A DNA stretch of 64,000 nt from Nostocoides sp. F2B08 (lineage in GTDB: Bacteria; Actinomycetota; Actinomycetes; Actinomycetales; Dermatophilaceae), in the NCBI RefSeq assembly GCF_009184895.1, contig NZ_WESE01000009.1:1-64000 (forward strand), written 5' to 3'. Below are positions 52,328 to 61,214 of the stretch, in pieces (the first letter of the stretch is position 1; each line of letters begins with the position of its first letter). Under the pieces are notes generated by a model. That model searched no databases. It saw nothing but the letters and a program-made list of their open reading frames with translations, and was not told where the DNA came from. A program made the position numbers and the translations under genes.

Positions 52328-53467
52328 GTGACCGCGACCGACCCTTCGCCGGACTCGGCGACCGCCTCGTTCCCCGACTGTGTGCCCGTGCTGACCGACG
52401 GCCGCGTGGTGCTGCGCGCGCATGCCGATGCGGACGTGCCCCGGATGGTGGAGCAGTCCGTCGACCCCGAGTCGGTCCGTTGGACCACGGTGCCCTCTCC
52501 CTACACCGAGAAGGACGCCCTGACGTGGTTCGAGGGCATCCGGGCCGGCTGGGAGTCCACCAAGGGCCCCTTCCTGTGGGCGTTGACCGAGGGAACCGAC
52601 ACGCCTACCTACCTCGGGACGATCGACGTCCGCCCGCAGGCGGCCGGCATCGGCGTCATCGGCTTCGGCCTGCATCCAGAGGCGCGGGGGCGAGGACTGA
52701 TGGCGGCCGCGCTGCGGCTCGCCACGCGCTGGTGGTGGGACCGGGGTGGCGTGCGGATGCACTGGCAGGCCAACCGCGGCAACTTCGCCTCGTGGCGGGT
52801 GGCGCACGCGTGCGGCTTCACGTACCACGGCGTCATCCCCGGCCACCTTGCGCACCGTGGCGAGGCCCTCGAGTCCTGGAACGCCAGCGTCGGCCGCGAC
52901 GACGACGTCACCCGTCCGGCGACCCCGTGGTGGGAGCCGGTGCCGCTCGCCGGCGACGGCATCCGGCTGCGGCCATGGTGCGAGAGTGACGTCGACGCGG
53001 TCGAGCCGGGCGACTCCCCCTCCCACTTCATGCCGAGGGGCGCGGAGCCGACGAGGGACACCTTCGCACACTGGCTGCTGCGCAAGCGGGAACAGGCGGC
53101 CTTCGGGGACGCGACGCACTGGTGCATCGTCGACGCGCAGACCGACCGGGCACTCGGGAACGTCGTGCTCATCGACCGGGGCCAGGAGGAGGGCAGCGCC
53201 GAGGCGGGCTACTTCCTGTTCCCCTCCGCCCGGGGGCGCGGGGTGGCGAGCCAGGCGATGGAGCTGCTCACCGCATACGCGTTCCGGGCGCAGGCGGACG
53301 GCGGACGCGGCCTGCGGCGGCTGACCGCGCTCAGCGTCGGCGACAACGTCGCCAGCGCGCGGGTGCTCGAGCGCGCAGGCTTCACCGAGTGGGGCCGGGA
53401 GCCGCAGTTCTGTGCGCGCGCCGACGGGACCTACGACGACGCGCGCCACTGGGTGCGGCTGCCCTAG
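52328..53467 (+). CDS. tandem GNAT-family N-acetyltransferase
   Basis: About 379 residues from GTG 52328. ATG 52265 is an alternative, but its extra codons have noncoding-like third positions. Two GNAT domains lie in tandem: the first has the acetyl-CoA motif HPEARGRGLMAAALRLA near 117, the second PSARGRGVASQAMELL near 300. Both resemble RimJ/RimL-type enzymes that acetylate protein N-termini or small molecules. It is divergent from secA. Confidence 0.85.
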   Translation: MTATDPSPDSATASFPDCVPVLTDGRVVLRAHADADVPRMVEQSVDPESVRWTTVPSPYTEKDALTWFEGIRAGWESTKGPFLWALTEGTDTPTYLGTIDVRPQAAGIGVIGFGLHPEARGRGLMAAALRLATRWWWDRGGVRMHWQANRGNFASWRVAHACGFTYHGVIPGHLAHRGEALESWNASVGRDDDVTRPATPWWEPVPLAGDGIRLRPWCESDVDAVEPGDSPSHFMPRGAEPTRDTFAHWLLRKREQAAFGDATHWCIVDAQTDRALGNVVLIDRGQEEGSAEAGYFLFPSARGRGVASQAMELLTAYAFRAQADGGRGLRRLTALSVGDNVASARVLERAGFTEWGREPQFCARADGTYDDARHWVRLP

Positions 53468-53485
53468 CCAAGCCCGACCCGTCGG

Positions 53486-55624
53486 CTACCGGCTCGGCAG
53501 GTCCTGCACCGCCCGGAACCCCTCCTGCACCGCGGAGTGGAAGTAGGCGAAGGCCTGCGAGTCGCTGTTGGCGATCGTGATGTTGCGGAACGGGGCGATC
53601 GCCCGACGCTGCGGCTGGTCCGCGTAGGGCCCGTAGAGCGAGGGGTCCCAGAGCGAAGTGAGCTCGTGGGCATAGCCGTAGTTCCACCGGTTGATCATGA
53701 TCTCGTCGACGTCCCGTTCGGGGTCGAAGTCGCCGCCCCTCGCGTTCACCGTGCGGTCGATCATGTCGTAGAGCCCGGCCTCGAGCTCCTCGAAGGAGAG
53801 CTCGAGGAGCTTCTGCCGGCCCACCTCGTAGGCGCCGAGCTGCGGGGTCGTGTCATGCCCGGTGGCGACCAGGTTGAAGTTGAGGATCGCCGGCTGGTCG
53901 GGGCTGTTCGGCGTCGGTCCGTAGACCGAGCCGAAGCGCTGGCCCATCGTCAGGTTGATGCTGTCCCAGAGCTGGCTGTTGCCGCGTGGCGAGATGCTGC
54001 TCACCGCGGAGTCGGCGAATGCCTGCCAGTTGTTCAGTGACGCGCGGGCGTAGATCAGCGGCACCTTGCGGGCATAGCTGAGGTCCTCGACCTGCTGACG
54101 CGGAAGGCCCTGGACGACCTGCGCGGTGACCCGGTGCCAGCACGCCATGATGACGTGGCGGGCGTGGACGAAGTGGGTGCCGCCGGTGCGGGTGTCCTGG
54201 TACTCGACCTTCGCAATGCCGCCGCGGGCGCCACCCGGGATGACCCGGTAGACGAGGCTGTTGAGCCGCAGTCGCACCGGGCTGCCCGACTGGTCGAGTC
54301 GGGTGTAGTCGCAGCGGGCGGTGACGACGTTCTCGACATTCGGCTGGCCGTCGGGGAAGGTCTGCGGGATGAGGCGGCTGACGAGGAGCCGGGCCACCGA
54401 GGCGTTACCGTCGGGCCAGGCGCGGCTGCCAGGCAGGTTCGTGCCAGACCGCCAGCCCATCTGCGGGGTGCGACCGATGCCGGGAAAGCCGTTGTCGGCG
54501 AGCCCGGTCGGATCGGGCAGCCCGAGAGCCTCGGAGAAGCCGGGGCGCTCGAGCAGCCAGTTGTCGACGGCCGAGGTGACCTGGGCGCCGGCGCCGAGCA
54601 GGCTGTGCGAGCCGCGCTGGTACTCGCGGATCGCCTCCTCCGGTGCGCCGAGGTAGTCCATGAGCCACTGCTTGTAGGAGATCGTCGTCAGCAGGTGCAC
54701 GCGCTGCTCGGGTGTCATGCCCGGACCGTGCTTGAGGGCGATCCAGTCGGTCGTCGTGTCGGTCTGGATCCGGACGATCGCGTCCTTCGCGGCCTGCGAG
54801 TACGGCAGGCGGTCGACGAAGGCCTGCCAGCCGGCCTCGGTGTTGCTCTCGCCGGGCAACCCGCGAACCCGCTGCACCGAGTCGCTCCCCCACTCCTCGC
54901 GCGGGAAGAGCAGGTAGCCGGCCAGCCCGTAGGTCGCCGTCGGCGTCCCCGGACCGCTCGTGCTCGGGAATGCGGTCAGGTCGACACCGAGGTAGTCGAG
55001 AATGTCGAGCGCGGCGTCGCTCGGGGGCACGTCGAGGAACGCGCCGGAGGTCTCGCTCCACGTGTACGGGCTGTCGAGGTTGACCGCACCGCCCGTCCGC
55101 AGCATCAGGACGTCGGATCCGGTGGCGGCGTTGGGGGTGAGGAACTCGTTGCGGTGCGCGTGGCCGCCGAAGTCCGGCAGTGGGTCGACGAGGAGGATCT
55201 TCGCGTCGGGGCCGAAGCGGTCACGGTAGTACTTCGCGGCGGCCAGGCCGCTGACGCCGGCGCCGACGATGACGACGTCGTAGGTCTCGCCGGTGTTGAA
55301 GGCGGGCCGCTTGATGCCCGGGCCGCCGGAGGCGTCGTGGACGTCGGTCGGGTTGGGGAAGCCGTCGATCTGGACGATGCCGTCGATGACGCCGTCCGGC
55401 TGGCCGGTGATGCCGGTCGAGCGCGGCGGGTAGTACCCGGGTGGGATCGGCTGCGGCGGGATCGGCCTGCTCATGACGGCCGCCTGGGCGCCGGTCATCC
55501 CCGGGGACGCTGCTGCGGCGGCGAGGCCGGCGGCACCGATCGCCATGCCGTCGAGGAACTGCCGCCGGGTGATCGGACGGCGGCGGCGCGGTGCGCTCCC
55601 GGACGAGTGACTGGATCCGGACAT
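53486..55624 (-). CDS. Tat-exported spermidine-dehydrogenase-like flavoprotein
   Basis: The protein has 712 residues from ATG 55624, with GGAGGGT upstream. The twin-arginine signal is ITRRQFLDGMAIGAAGLAAAAA. The FAD-binding Rossmann motif is YDVVIVGAGVSGLAAAKYYR near residue 118, and the region VDPLPDFGGHAHRNEF resembles spermidine dehydrogenase (SpdH). It probably oxidises a polyamine or amine outside the membrane. Substrate not proven. Confidence 0.85.
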   Translation of the reverse strand: MSGSSHSSGSAPRRRRPITRRQFLDGMAIGAAGLAAAAASPGMTGAQAAVMSRPIPPQPIPPGYYPPRSTGITGQPDGVIDGIVQIDGFPNPTDVHDASGGPGIKRPAFNTGETYDVVIVGAGVSGLAAAKYYRDRFGPDAKILLVDPLPDFGGHAHRNEFLTPNAATGSDVLMLRTGGAVNLDSPYTWSETSGAFLDVPPSDAALDILDYLGVDLTAFPSTSGPGTPTATYGLAGYLLFPREEWGSDSVQRVRGLPGESNTEAGWQAFVDRLPYSQAAKDAIVRIQTDTTTDWIALKHGPGMTPEQRVHLLTTISYKQWLMDYLGAPEEAIREYQRGSHSLLGAGAQVTSAVDNWLLERPGFSEALGLPDPTGLADNGFPGIGRTPQMGWRSGTNLPGSRAWPDGNASVARLLVSRLIPQTFPDGQPNVENVVTARCDYTRLDQSGSPVRLRLNSLVYRVIPGGARGGIAKVEYQDTRTGGTHFVHARHVIMACWHRVTAQVVQGLPRQQVEDLSYARKVPLIYARASLNNWQAFADSAVSSISPRGNSQLWDSINLTMGQRFGSVYGPTPNSPDQPAILNFNLVATGHDTTPQLGAYEVGRQKLLELSFEELEAGLYDMIDRTVNARGGDFDPERDVDEIMINRWNYGYAHELTSLWDPSLYGPYADQPQRRAIAPFRNITIANSDSQAFAYFHSAVQEGFRAVQDLPSR

Positions 55625-55701
55625 GGACACCCTCCTGTCGAGCGCACCGTTGCGCGATGGTCCGGATTCTCTCGATTCCGGATCACTGACGTCAATGGCT
55701 C

Positions 55702-56922
55702 TCAGGCACCGGATTCAGCAGTCCTCGACTCGATAGGCGACGCATTCCGAACTTCACTGAGCCTGAGCCAGTCCGCCATGAGGTCCAGCTCGGCGTCGAG
55801 CTCGGCCCGGTCCGCTGCACCGCCGCGCCCGTCCTCCCAGGTCACCCGCTGGATCCGGAGCACGCCATCGGCCCGATCGGACTTCAGGTCGACACGCCCG
55901 ACCAGCTCGTCGCCGAGCAGGAACGGCAGCACGTAGTACCCGTGCACCCGCTTCTCCGCCGGTGTGTAGATCTCGATCCGATAGGTGAAGTCGAACAGCG
56001 CCTGCACGCGCTCGCGCTGCCACACCAACGAGTCGAACGGGCTGAGGAGGGCGCGCGTATGCACCGACCGAGGTCGGCGCGCTTCGCGGTGGAGGTATGC
56101 GGTGCGCGCCCACCCGTCGACGGAGACCGGGCGGAGCACACCCTGGTCGACCAGGGACTCGAGCGCCGGACGAGCCTGCGCAGGGCGGAGACGCGCGTAG
56201 TCCCGCAGGCACAGCTCGGTGCCGATGCCGTGGGCGCGACCGGCGAGGTCGATGAGGCGCTCGAACGCCTGCCACGGCTCGATGCGCTCCTCGACCAGCC
56301 CACGCAGGTGCGGCGGGAAGATGCGCTCGGGCAGCGCATACCGCCGCTCGAACTGTGCCGTGCGCCCGGCCGAGGCGATCTCGCCGGCCCAGAACAGGTG
56401 CTCGACGACGCGCTTGACGAGCGACCAGTTCCAGCCCCAGTCCTCGCGGGGACGGTCGTGGTCGTGCGCGAGCACGGCCTCGAGCCCGCGCGCGGTGATC
56501 GGACCGGCGGCGGCGACCTCGGCGCGCACCGACTCGACGAGGTGCGGGTGCTCGCGGGCGGCACGCTGCATCCACCCCCACGACTCGCTGTGGGCCTTGT
56601 CCATACGGAAGCGGAACAGCGGCCACAGCTCGGGCGGGATCAGGCTCGCCTCGTGCGCCCAGTACTCGACGAGCCGGCGCGGCGCGACGTCGCGCATCCG
56701 GTCCAGCAGCGCCGTGTCATAGGGCCCGAGGCGGGAGAAGAACGGCAGGTAGTGGCTGCGGGTGAGGACGTTGACGCTGTCGATCTGGACGATCCGGACG
56801 TCGCGGACGACCCGCTGCAGGTCACGGGTCGTCGTCGCCCAGGGCTGCGGGCGCGGCCGGGCGAGACCTTGGGCCGCGATGGCGATGCGCCGCGCGGCGG
56901 CGGCCGAGATGCGCTCGCTCAC
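55702..56922 (-). CDS. YcaQ/AlkX-type winged-helix DNA glycosylase
   Basis: The protein has 406 residues from GTG 56922, overlapping the response-regulator stop. It belongs to the HTH_42 (DUF1006) family, which contains the E. coli YcaQ interstrand-crosslink glycosylase. The catalytic-type motif QID occurs in VRIVQIDSVNVLTRSHYLPF (QxD near residue 44). Conserved features include EYWAHEASLIPPELWPLF and LLSPFDSLVWQRERV. It is the last gene of the hpf-regulator-YcaQ unit. Confidence 0.88.
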   Translation of the reverse strand: MSERISAAAARRIAIAAQGLARPRPQPWATTTRDLQRVVRDVRIVQIDSVNVLTRSHYLPFFSRLGPYDTALLDRMRDVAPRRLVEYWAHEASLIPPELWPLFRFRMDKAHSESWGWMQRAAREHPHLVESVRAEVAAAGPITARGLEAVLAHDHDRPREDWGWNWSLVKRVVEHLFWAGEIASAGRTAQFERRYALPERIFPPHLRGLVEERIEPWQAFERLIDLAGRAHGIGTELCLRDYARLRPAQARPALESLVDQGVLRPVSVDGWARTAYLHREARRPRSVHTRALLSPFDSLVWQRERVQALFDFTYRIEIYTPAEKRVHGYYVLPFLLGDELVGRVDLKSDRADGVLRIQRVTWEDGRGGAADRAELDAELDLMADWLRLSEVRNASPIESRTAESGA

Positions 56923-57569
56923 GAGCTCGCCGGGCTCGGACCTCCGTGTCCGGCCTGCCCGGCGCCGCGTGCTGCGGCGCGGATGCGGTCGTTGATCGTG
57001 ACGAGCAGGTGCCGGATCGTGCTCTCGGCGATCCCCATCCCGGAGGCGATCTGGGCGGTCCGCTCGCCGCGCGCCAGTCGCTGCAGGACGAGCTCCTCGC
57101 GCTCGTCGAGCTCGAGCCGGTCGGCGCCAGCCGCGGACTGGTTGACGGCGGGGTGCAGCAGGCATGCGGCGACGGCCGGCGAGAAGTAGACCTCCCCGCG
57201 ACGCACCGCCCGGATCGCCTCGGCCAGGCGGTCACCCGGCAGGTCCTTGGTGACGCAACCGTGGGCGCCGGCCTCGAACGCGGGGAGGATGTCCTCGCGC
57301 GCGTCGGACATCGTCGCGAGGATGATCCGCGCGTCGGGCACCTGATCGGTGAGAGCGCGGATGGCGTCGACACCGCCGAGTCGCGGCATCTGCAGATCCA
57401 TGACGACGACGTCGGGTCGCGCGGAGGCGACGACGTCGACGGCCGTGTAGCCGTCGCCGGCCTCGCCGACGACCACGATGTCACCGTCGAGCGCGAGCAC
57501 GAGACGCAGCGCACGGCGGTACATGACGTGGTCGTCGGCGATGACGACCCGGATCGGCCGCTCGATCAC
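56919..57569 (-). CDS. orphan NarL/LuxR-type response regulator
   Basis: The protein has 216 residues from GTG 57569, overlapping the hpf stop. The receiver domain is IRVVIADDHVMYRRALRLVL with phospho-acceptor Asp in VVVMDLQMPRLGG. The LuxR HTH is LDEREELVLQRLARGE to GIAESTIRHLLVTIND. No histidine kinase gene is adjacent, so its partner is unknown. Coupling to hpf suggests a role in stress or dormancy; that is inference. Confidence 0.88.
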   Translation of the reverse strand: MIERPIRVVIADDHVMYRRALRLVLALDGDIVVVGEAGDGYTAVDVVASARPDVVVMDLQMPRLGGVDAIRALTDQVPDARIILATMSDAREDILPAFEAGAHGCVTKDLPGDRLAEAIRAVRRGEVYFSPAVAACLLHPAVNQSAAGADRLELDEREELVLQRLARGERTAQIASGMGIAESTIRHLLVTINDRIRAAARGAGQAGHGGPSPASS

Positions 57570-58246
57570 GAGGCGGCGGCTCCGAGGGCGGGGCTCACCG
57601 AACCTGACCCATTCGAAGCGGCGGTGTCGCTGACGTCAAGGTGGATGACCCCGTAGGACCAGCCGCGGCGGCGGTAGACGACGCTCGGGCGGTCGGTCTC
57701 GATGTCGTGGAACAGGTAGAAGTCGTGTCCGACGAGCTCCATCTCCTGCAGTGCCTGCTCCAGGTTCATGGGGGCGCTGGCGTGGACCTTCTCGCGGACC
57801 TCGATCGGGGAGTCGGCGAAGCGGTCCTCGAGGCTGCTCTCCCCCTCGCCCTCGGAGCCGGTCTCGCCGAGCTCGCCCTCGAGCACGGTCGCATCGAAGC
57901 GGGCGGTCGCCTGTGCGACGGACTCGGGAGTGCGGTGGCCGCGGGAGACGCGTCGACGGTCGTTGCGCCGGCGGAGGCGCTCCACGAGCCGGTCGATGGC
58001 CAGGTCGAGGGCGGCGTAGCGATCCTCGGCGCTGGCCTCGGCCCGGATCACCGGACCCTTGCCGTAGCACGTGATCTCGATCCGCTCCGCGGCCTTGGAC
58101 TGTCGTCTGTTGGGCTCGTGGCTCACCATGACCTCGATGCGTTGGGTCTTGGGGGCGAGGATCGCAGCCTTGCCGACCTTTTCCTCGACGTGCGAGCGGA
58201 ACGACTCGGCGACGTTGGTCTGGCGGCCTGTCACGACAATGTCCAC
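57566..58246 (-). CDS. hpf: ribosome hibernation-promoting factor, long form
   Basis: The protein has 226 residues from GTG 58246, with GAAGGAG 7 nt upstream. The N-terminal S30EA/YfiA domain (about 1-100: IVVTGRQTNVAESFRSHVEE) blocks the ribosome decoding centre. A flexible acidic linker follows, and the C-terminal dimerisation domain (DFYLFHDIETDRPSVVYRRR) dimerises ribosomes to 100S. It is homologous to Rv3241c next to secA1. Confidence 0.93.
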   Translation of the reverse strand: MDIVVTGRQTNVAESFRSHVEEKVGKAAILAPKTQRIEVMVSHEPNRRQSKAAERIEITCYGKGPVIRAEASAEDRYAALDLAIDRLVERLRRRNDRRRVSRGHRTPESVAQATARFDATVLEGELGETGSEGEGESSLEDRFADSPIEVREKVHASAPMNLEQALQEMELVGHDFYLFHDIETDRPSVVYRRRGWSYGVIHLDVSDTAASNGSGSVSPALGAAAS

Positions 58247-58413
58247 GGGGGAACTCCTTCGCAGCTGGGGGACTCCACGCTCCGGGCCGTCTGCCCAGAG
58301 GTCACGGCGGGCCAAGCCTCGCTAGCGGCCACTCACCCCCTGCCGGGGTCTCTCGTCGCATACCTTCATAACCTGACGCTAGTCCACTTGCAGGGGTGGT
58401 GGTAGGCCTGGGG

Positions 58414-59097
58414 TCACATCCGTCTGGCGGTCGCGCAGATCACTCCCGCGCGCACCGAGCGGGGTCCGCGCAGGCCCTCGGTATGCAGTGCTCGCCTGGC
58501 CTCGGCGAGCGTCGCCCCGGTCGTGACGACGTCGTCGACGAGAACCACCTCCGCACCTGCGAGGACGCGCTCTGCGCCGCGCACCAGGCCCATCGACCCG
58601 GCGAGGTTGGCGCGTCGCTCGCGGTGGTCGAGACCCGCCTGGTCACGCACCCGGCGCACGATCCGCAGCACCGGCGCGATCCGCACCGGCCGGATGGTGC
58701 GGATGCGGCGGGTGATGTCGAGCAGCGGCTCTCGGCCCCTCGTTCGGCGCGAGGCAGGCGAGGAGGGCATCGGCACGAGGACCGGGTCGTCGAGGCCATC
58801 GATGACCGCCTCGACCACGTCCCCGAGCAGTGCCGCGAGCACGGGCTCGAGGTCGGTGCGCTCCTCGTCCTTGTGCGCGACGACGATCCGCCGCAGCGCC
58901 CCGGCATAGCCGCCCCACGTCAGCGTCGGCGGGAAGCCCGGTGGCGGCGGCGTCGGCGAGTGCCACCGGAGGTCGGCCTGCGCGGCCACGTCGAGGGCGC
59001 ACCGCGGGCACAGCACCCGGCCGGCGACCCCGCAGGCGGCGCACGCTGCCGGCCACACGAGGTCTCGAAGCGGACCGAGGCCAGGCAGGTGGAGCAC
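58414..59097 (-). CDS. ComF-family phosphoribosyltransferase-like protein
   Basis: About 227 residues from GTG 59097; this start puts the N-terminus just before the zinc ribbon (CAACGVAGRVLCPRC). The phosphoribosyltransferase domain has the PRPP motif EVVLVDDVVTTGATLAEA. ComFC in naturally competent bacteria is involved in DNA uptake; the mycobacterial homologue Rv3242c occupies the same position, and its function there is unclear. No other competence genes are nearby. The 167 bp between it and lpqB contain nothing I recognise. Confidence 0.82.
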   Translation of the reverse strand: MLHLPGLGPLRDLVWPAACAACGVAGRVLCPRCALDVAAQADLRWHSPTPPPPGFPPTLTWGGYAGALRRIVVAHKDEERTDLEPVLAALLGDVVEAVIDGLDDPVLVPMPSSPASRRTRGREPLLDITRRIRTIRPVRIAPVLRIVRRVRDQAGLDHRERRANLAGSMGLVRGAERVLAGAEVVLVDDVVTTGATLAEARRALHTEGLRGPRSVRAGVICATARRM

Positions 59098-59264
59098 ATC
59101 TCCACACCCTGCCTTCGCCGTCCGCGAGCTCGCAGCCCCTGTCTCCGGCCTGTGGACGACCCACCCGACGACACCGCCGGGTGTGGACTCAGTCGGCAGA
59201 CCGATGCGTCCCCGTCCCCGGGTGCCCCGGGGGCTGGAACGAGGTGGGGCGGGCCCCGCAACGG

Positions 59265-61214
59265 TCACCGTGCCGCGACGATGACCTCCGAGCCGCGGTC
59301 CTGGGCCGGCAGCCACTCGGCGCCGACCCGCACATAGATGAGGTCCTCGGGCCCGGTGACGACGAGGTTCCGTTCGCCGCCGGTGGAGGTGATCCGCTCG
59401 GCACCCTCGATCGGTGGCAGATAGCTCGTGCGCCCGCCGACCGTGAGGATCGCGGGCTGCGATCCGGGCACCGCCTCGCCGTCGGCGTCGAGCTGCTCGG
59501 TCGGCACCGAGCGCGGCCGACCGAGGATGGCCAGGGAGTTCTCCCCGAGCCAGACGGCGTCGGTCACCGTCGTGTACTGCGCGGCGACGCTCTGCGGGCC
59601 GACGACGGTCGTGGGCAGTCCGTTGGGCTCGCGGATGACGGCGCCGATGTCGAGCCGCGCGGGCCCGCCGTCCTCGGCGGTGCTGATGACGGCGATCCTC
59701 GTTCCTTGCGGGGAGACGTCGCACGCGACGACGCGGCGCTCCTCGAGCCAGCCGACCCGCACGGCCCGCGCCGGTGAGCGCAGCGGGTCGGCCGGAGAGG
59801 CGGCAGCGTTGACGGCGAACAGCCGGTCGCGGGCGAGCAGGTCGCCGATCCCGCCGGCCCACAGCGACTCGTAGCGGTCGTAGCACGGCCGCCCCAGGTC
59901 AGAGGCGAACCCGGGAACGTCGTAGCGGATCTCCTCGCGCCACCGGCTGAGGTCGTCACCGGAGATCCCGGCGAGCTCCGAGCCGGAGTACGACAGCGCG
60001 AGCTCCTGCCACTCGGGCTCGATGGCCGGGAAGCCCTGATCGTTCGGCGGCGCCGGCTCCGCGTCGACGGGCACGTCGTCGAGCTGGGGACGCAGGGTCG
60101 CCTGCCCGATCGCGGTCCCTTGTCGGATCAGCGGGGGCACGCGGGACGGAGTCGGCGGTGCGGTGAACCCGAGGTCGCTCAGCGAGCGCACCTCCTCGAC
60201 GCCGGGGATCTCGAGTGGGCTGCCCTCGAGGGTGATCTCGACGCGGTCGACCCCGCGCACCTGGGTCAGCGTGGCGACGAACTGCGCCCAGAGGTTCGCG
60301 CGCGCGGTGGGGTTCGCGCCGACCCCCTCGCCGCGCAGGTCGACGGTCGCCACACCGTCGAGGACCGGCACCGCACCGACGGCCAGGCGGGCGTCGGGCG
60401 GGATGTCCTCGCGCACGGCACCGCGCAGGTAGCCGGGGGTGTCGCCGAGCTGCAGCTGGGCCAGGCGGGTGGCCACCCGGTCGGTCGGCACGTAGCGGAT
60501 GTCCGGGATGAGCTGCCGCTCACCGGTGGAGACGTAGTGCACCGCGTAGGGGTCGTAGAGCCGCTCGAAGTCCGCGGTCTGCAGCCAGCGCCCGAAACCC
60601 TCCTCGATGTGCCGTATGCGCCACTCGCCGTCGCTCTGTCGCAGGACGACGTCGGTGGTCCGCTCCTCCTGGGTGGGCAGTTCGCGGTACATCCCGTCCC
60701 GGCCGATCTCGGCCCAGGCCGGAACCGAGATGCGCAGGACGACCTCGTCGGGACCGGGCGGCGGCACCGGCCCGGTCCCGGTGGGCTCTTCGGTCGGTTC
60801 GTCGGTGGGTTCGTCGGTGGGTTCCTCAGTCGGCTCGTCCGTCGGTTCCTCCGTCGCCTCGGCAGCACCGTCGGTCACGTCGGTCACGTCGGTCAGCTGA
60901 GCCACCCCGCCGAAGACGACGGTGCCGGCCTCGGGCGACCATGTGTCGGCGGCATCGCCGACGAGGAACTCGCGCGCGGTGACGAAGTCCCCGCCGCTGC
61001 CGGCGAGCGCCTGGAGGAAGCCGCTTGCGATCTCGGCCGGCTCCGCGCCGGGACGCGGTCCCGGAGGGGCCACCTGGAGGTCGGCGTCCGGCTGGGTCCG
61101 GCCGACCCCGAGGCCGGGGCGGATCGTCGGGTCCGTCGCGAGGACCGTGCAGCCGGCCAGGAGGATGGAGACGGCCAGGACCACCGCATACCGAAGGGCG
61201 TGGAGGGGGTTCAC
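59265..61214 (-). CDS. lpqB: LpqB lipoprotein, partner of MtrB
   Basis: The protein has 649 residues; GTG 61214 overlaps the mtrB stop. The lipoprotein signal is LAVSILLAGC with the modified Cys near residue 22. It has a Sporulation/GerMN domain (about 190-310) and a beta-propeller (about 330-649). LpqB binds the extracellular part of MtrB and modulates MtrA signalling. An insertion near residue 120-146 is a short Glu/Pro/Thr/Asp repeat (EEPTDEPTEEPTDEPTDEP). Confidence 0.95.
   Translation of the reverse strand: MNPLHALRYAVVLAVSILLAGCTVLATDPTIRPGLGVGRTQPDADLQVAPPGPRPGAEPAEIASGFLQALAGSGGDFVTAREFLVGDAADTWSPEAGTVVFGGVAQLTDVTDVTDGAAEATEEPTDEPTEEPTDEPTDEPTEEPTGTGPVPPPGPDEVVLRISVPAWAEIGRDGMYRELPTQEERTTDVVLRQSDGEWRIRHIEEGFGRWLQTADFERLYDPYAVHYVSTGERQLIPDIRYVPTDRVATRLAQLQLGDTPGYLRGAVREDIPPDARLAVGAVPVLDGVATVDLRGEGVGANPTARANLWAQFVATLTQVRGVDRVEITLEGSPLEIPGVEEVRSLSDLGFTAPPTPSRVPPLIRQGTAIGQATLRPQLDDVPVDAEPAPPNDQGFPAIEPEWQELALSYSGSELAGISGDDLSRWREEIRYDVPGFASDLGRPCYDRYESLWAGGIGDLLARDRLFAVNAAASPADPLRSPARAVRVGWLEERRVVACDVSPQGTRIAVISTAEDGGPARLDIGAVIREPNGLPTTVVGPQSVAAQYTTVTDAVWLGENSLAILGRPRSVPTEQLDADGEAVPGSQPAILTVGGRTSYLPPIEGAERITSTGGERNLVVTGPEDLIYVRVGAEWLPAQDRGSEVIVAAR
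60784..60860 (-). repeat. 12-bp tandem repeat encoding (T/D)EPT(E/D)EP in lpqB
   Basis: About six imperfect 12-bp units encode a Glu-Pro-Thr-Asp/Glu run, probably variable in length between strains. Confidence 0.6.

Noticed and set aside
58414-59097. Evidence for natural competence
   Set aside because: ComF-like genes next to hpf/lpqB are a general actinobacterial arrangement, and no ComEA/ComEC is present.
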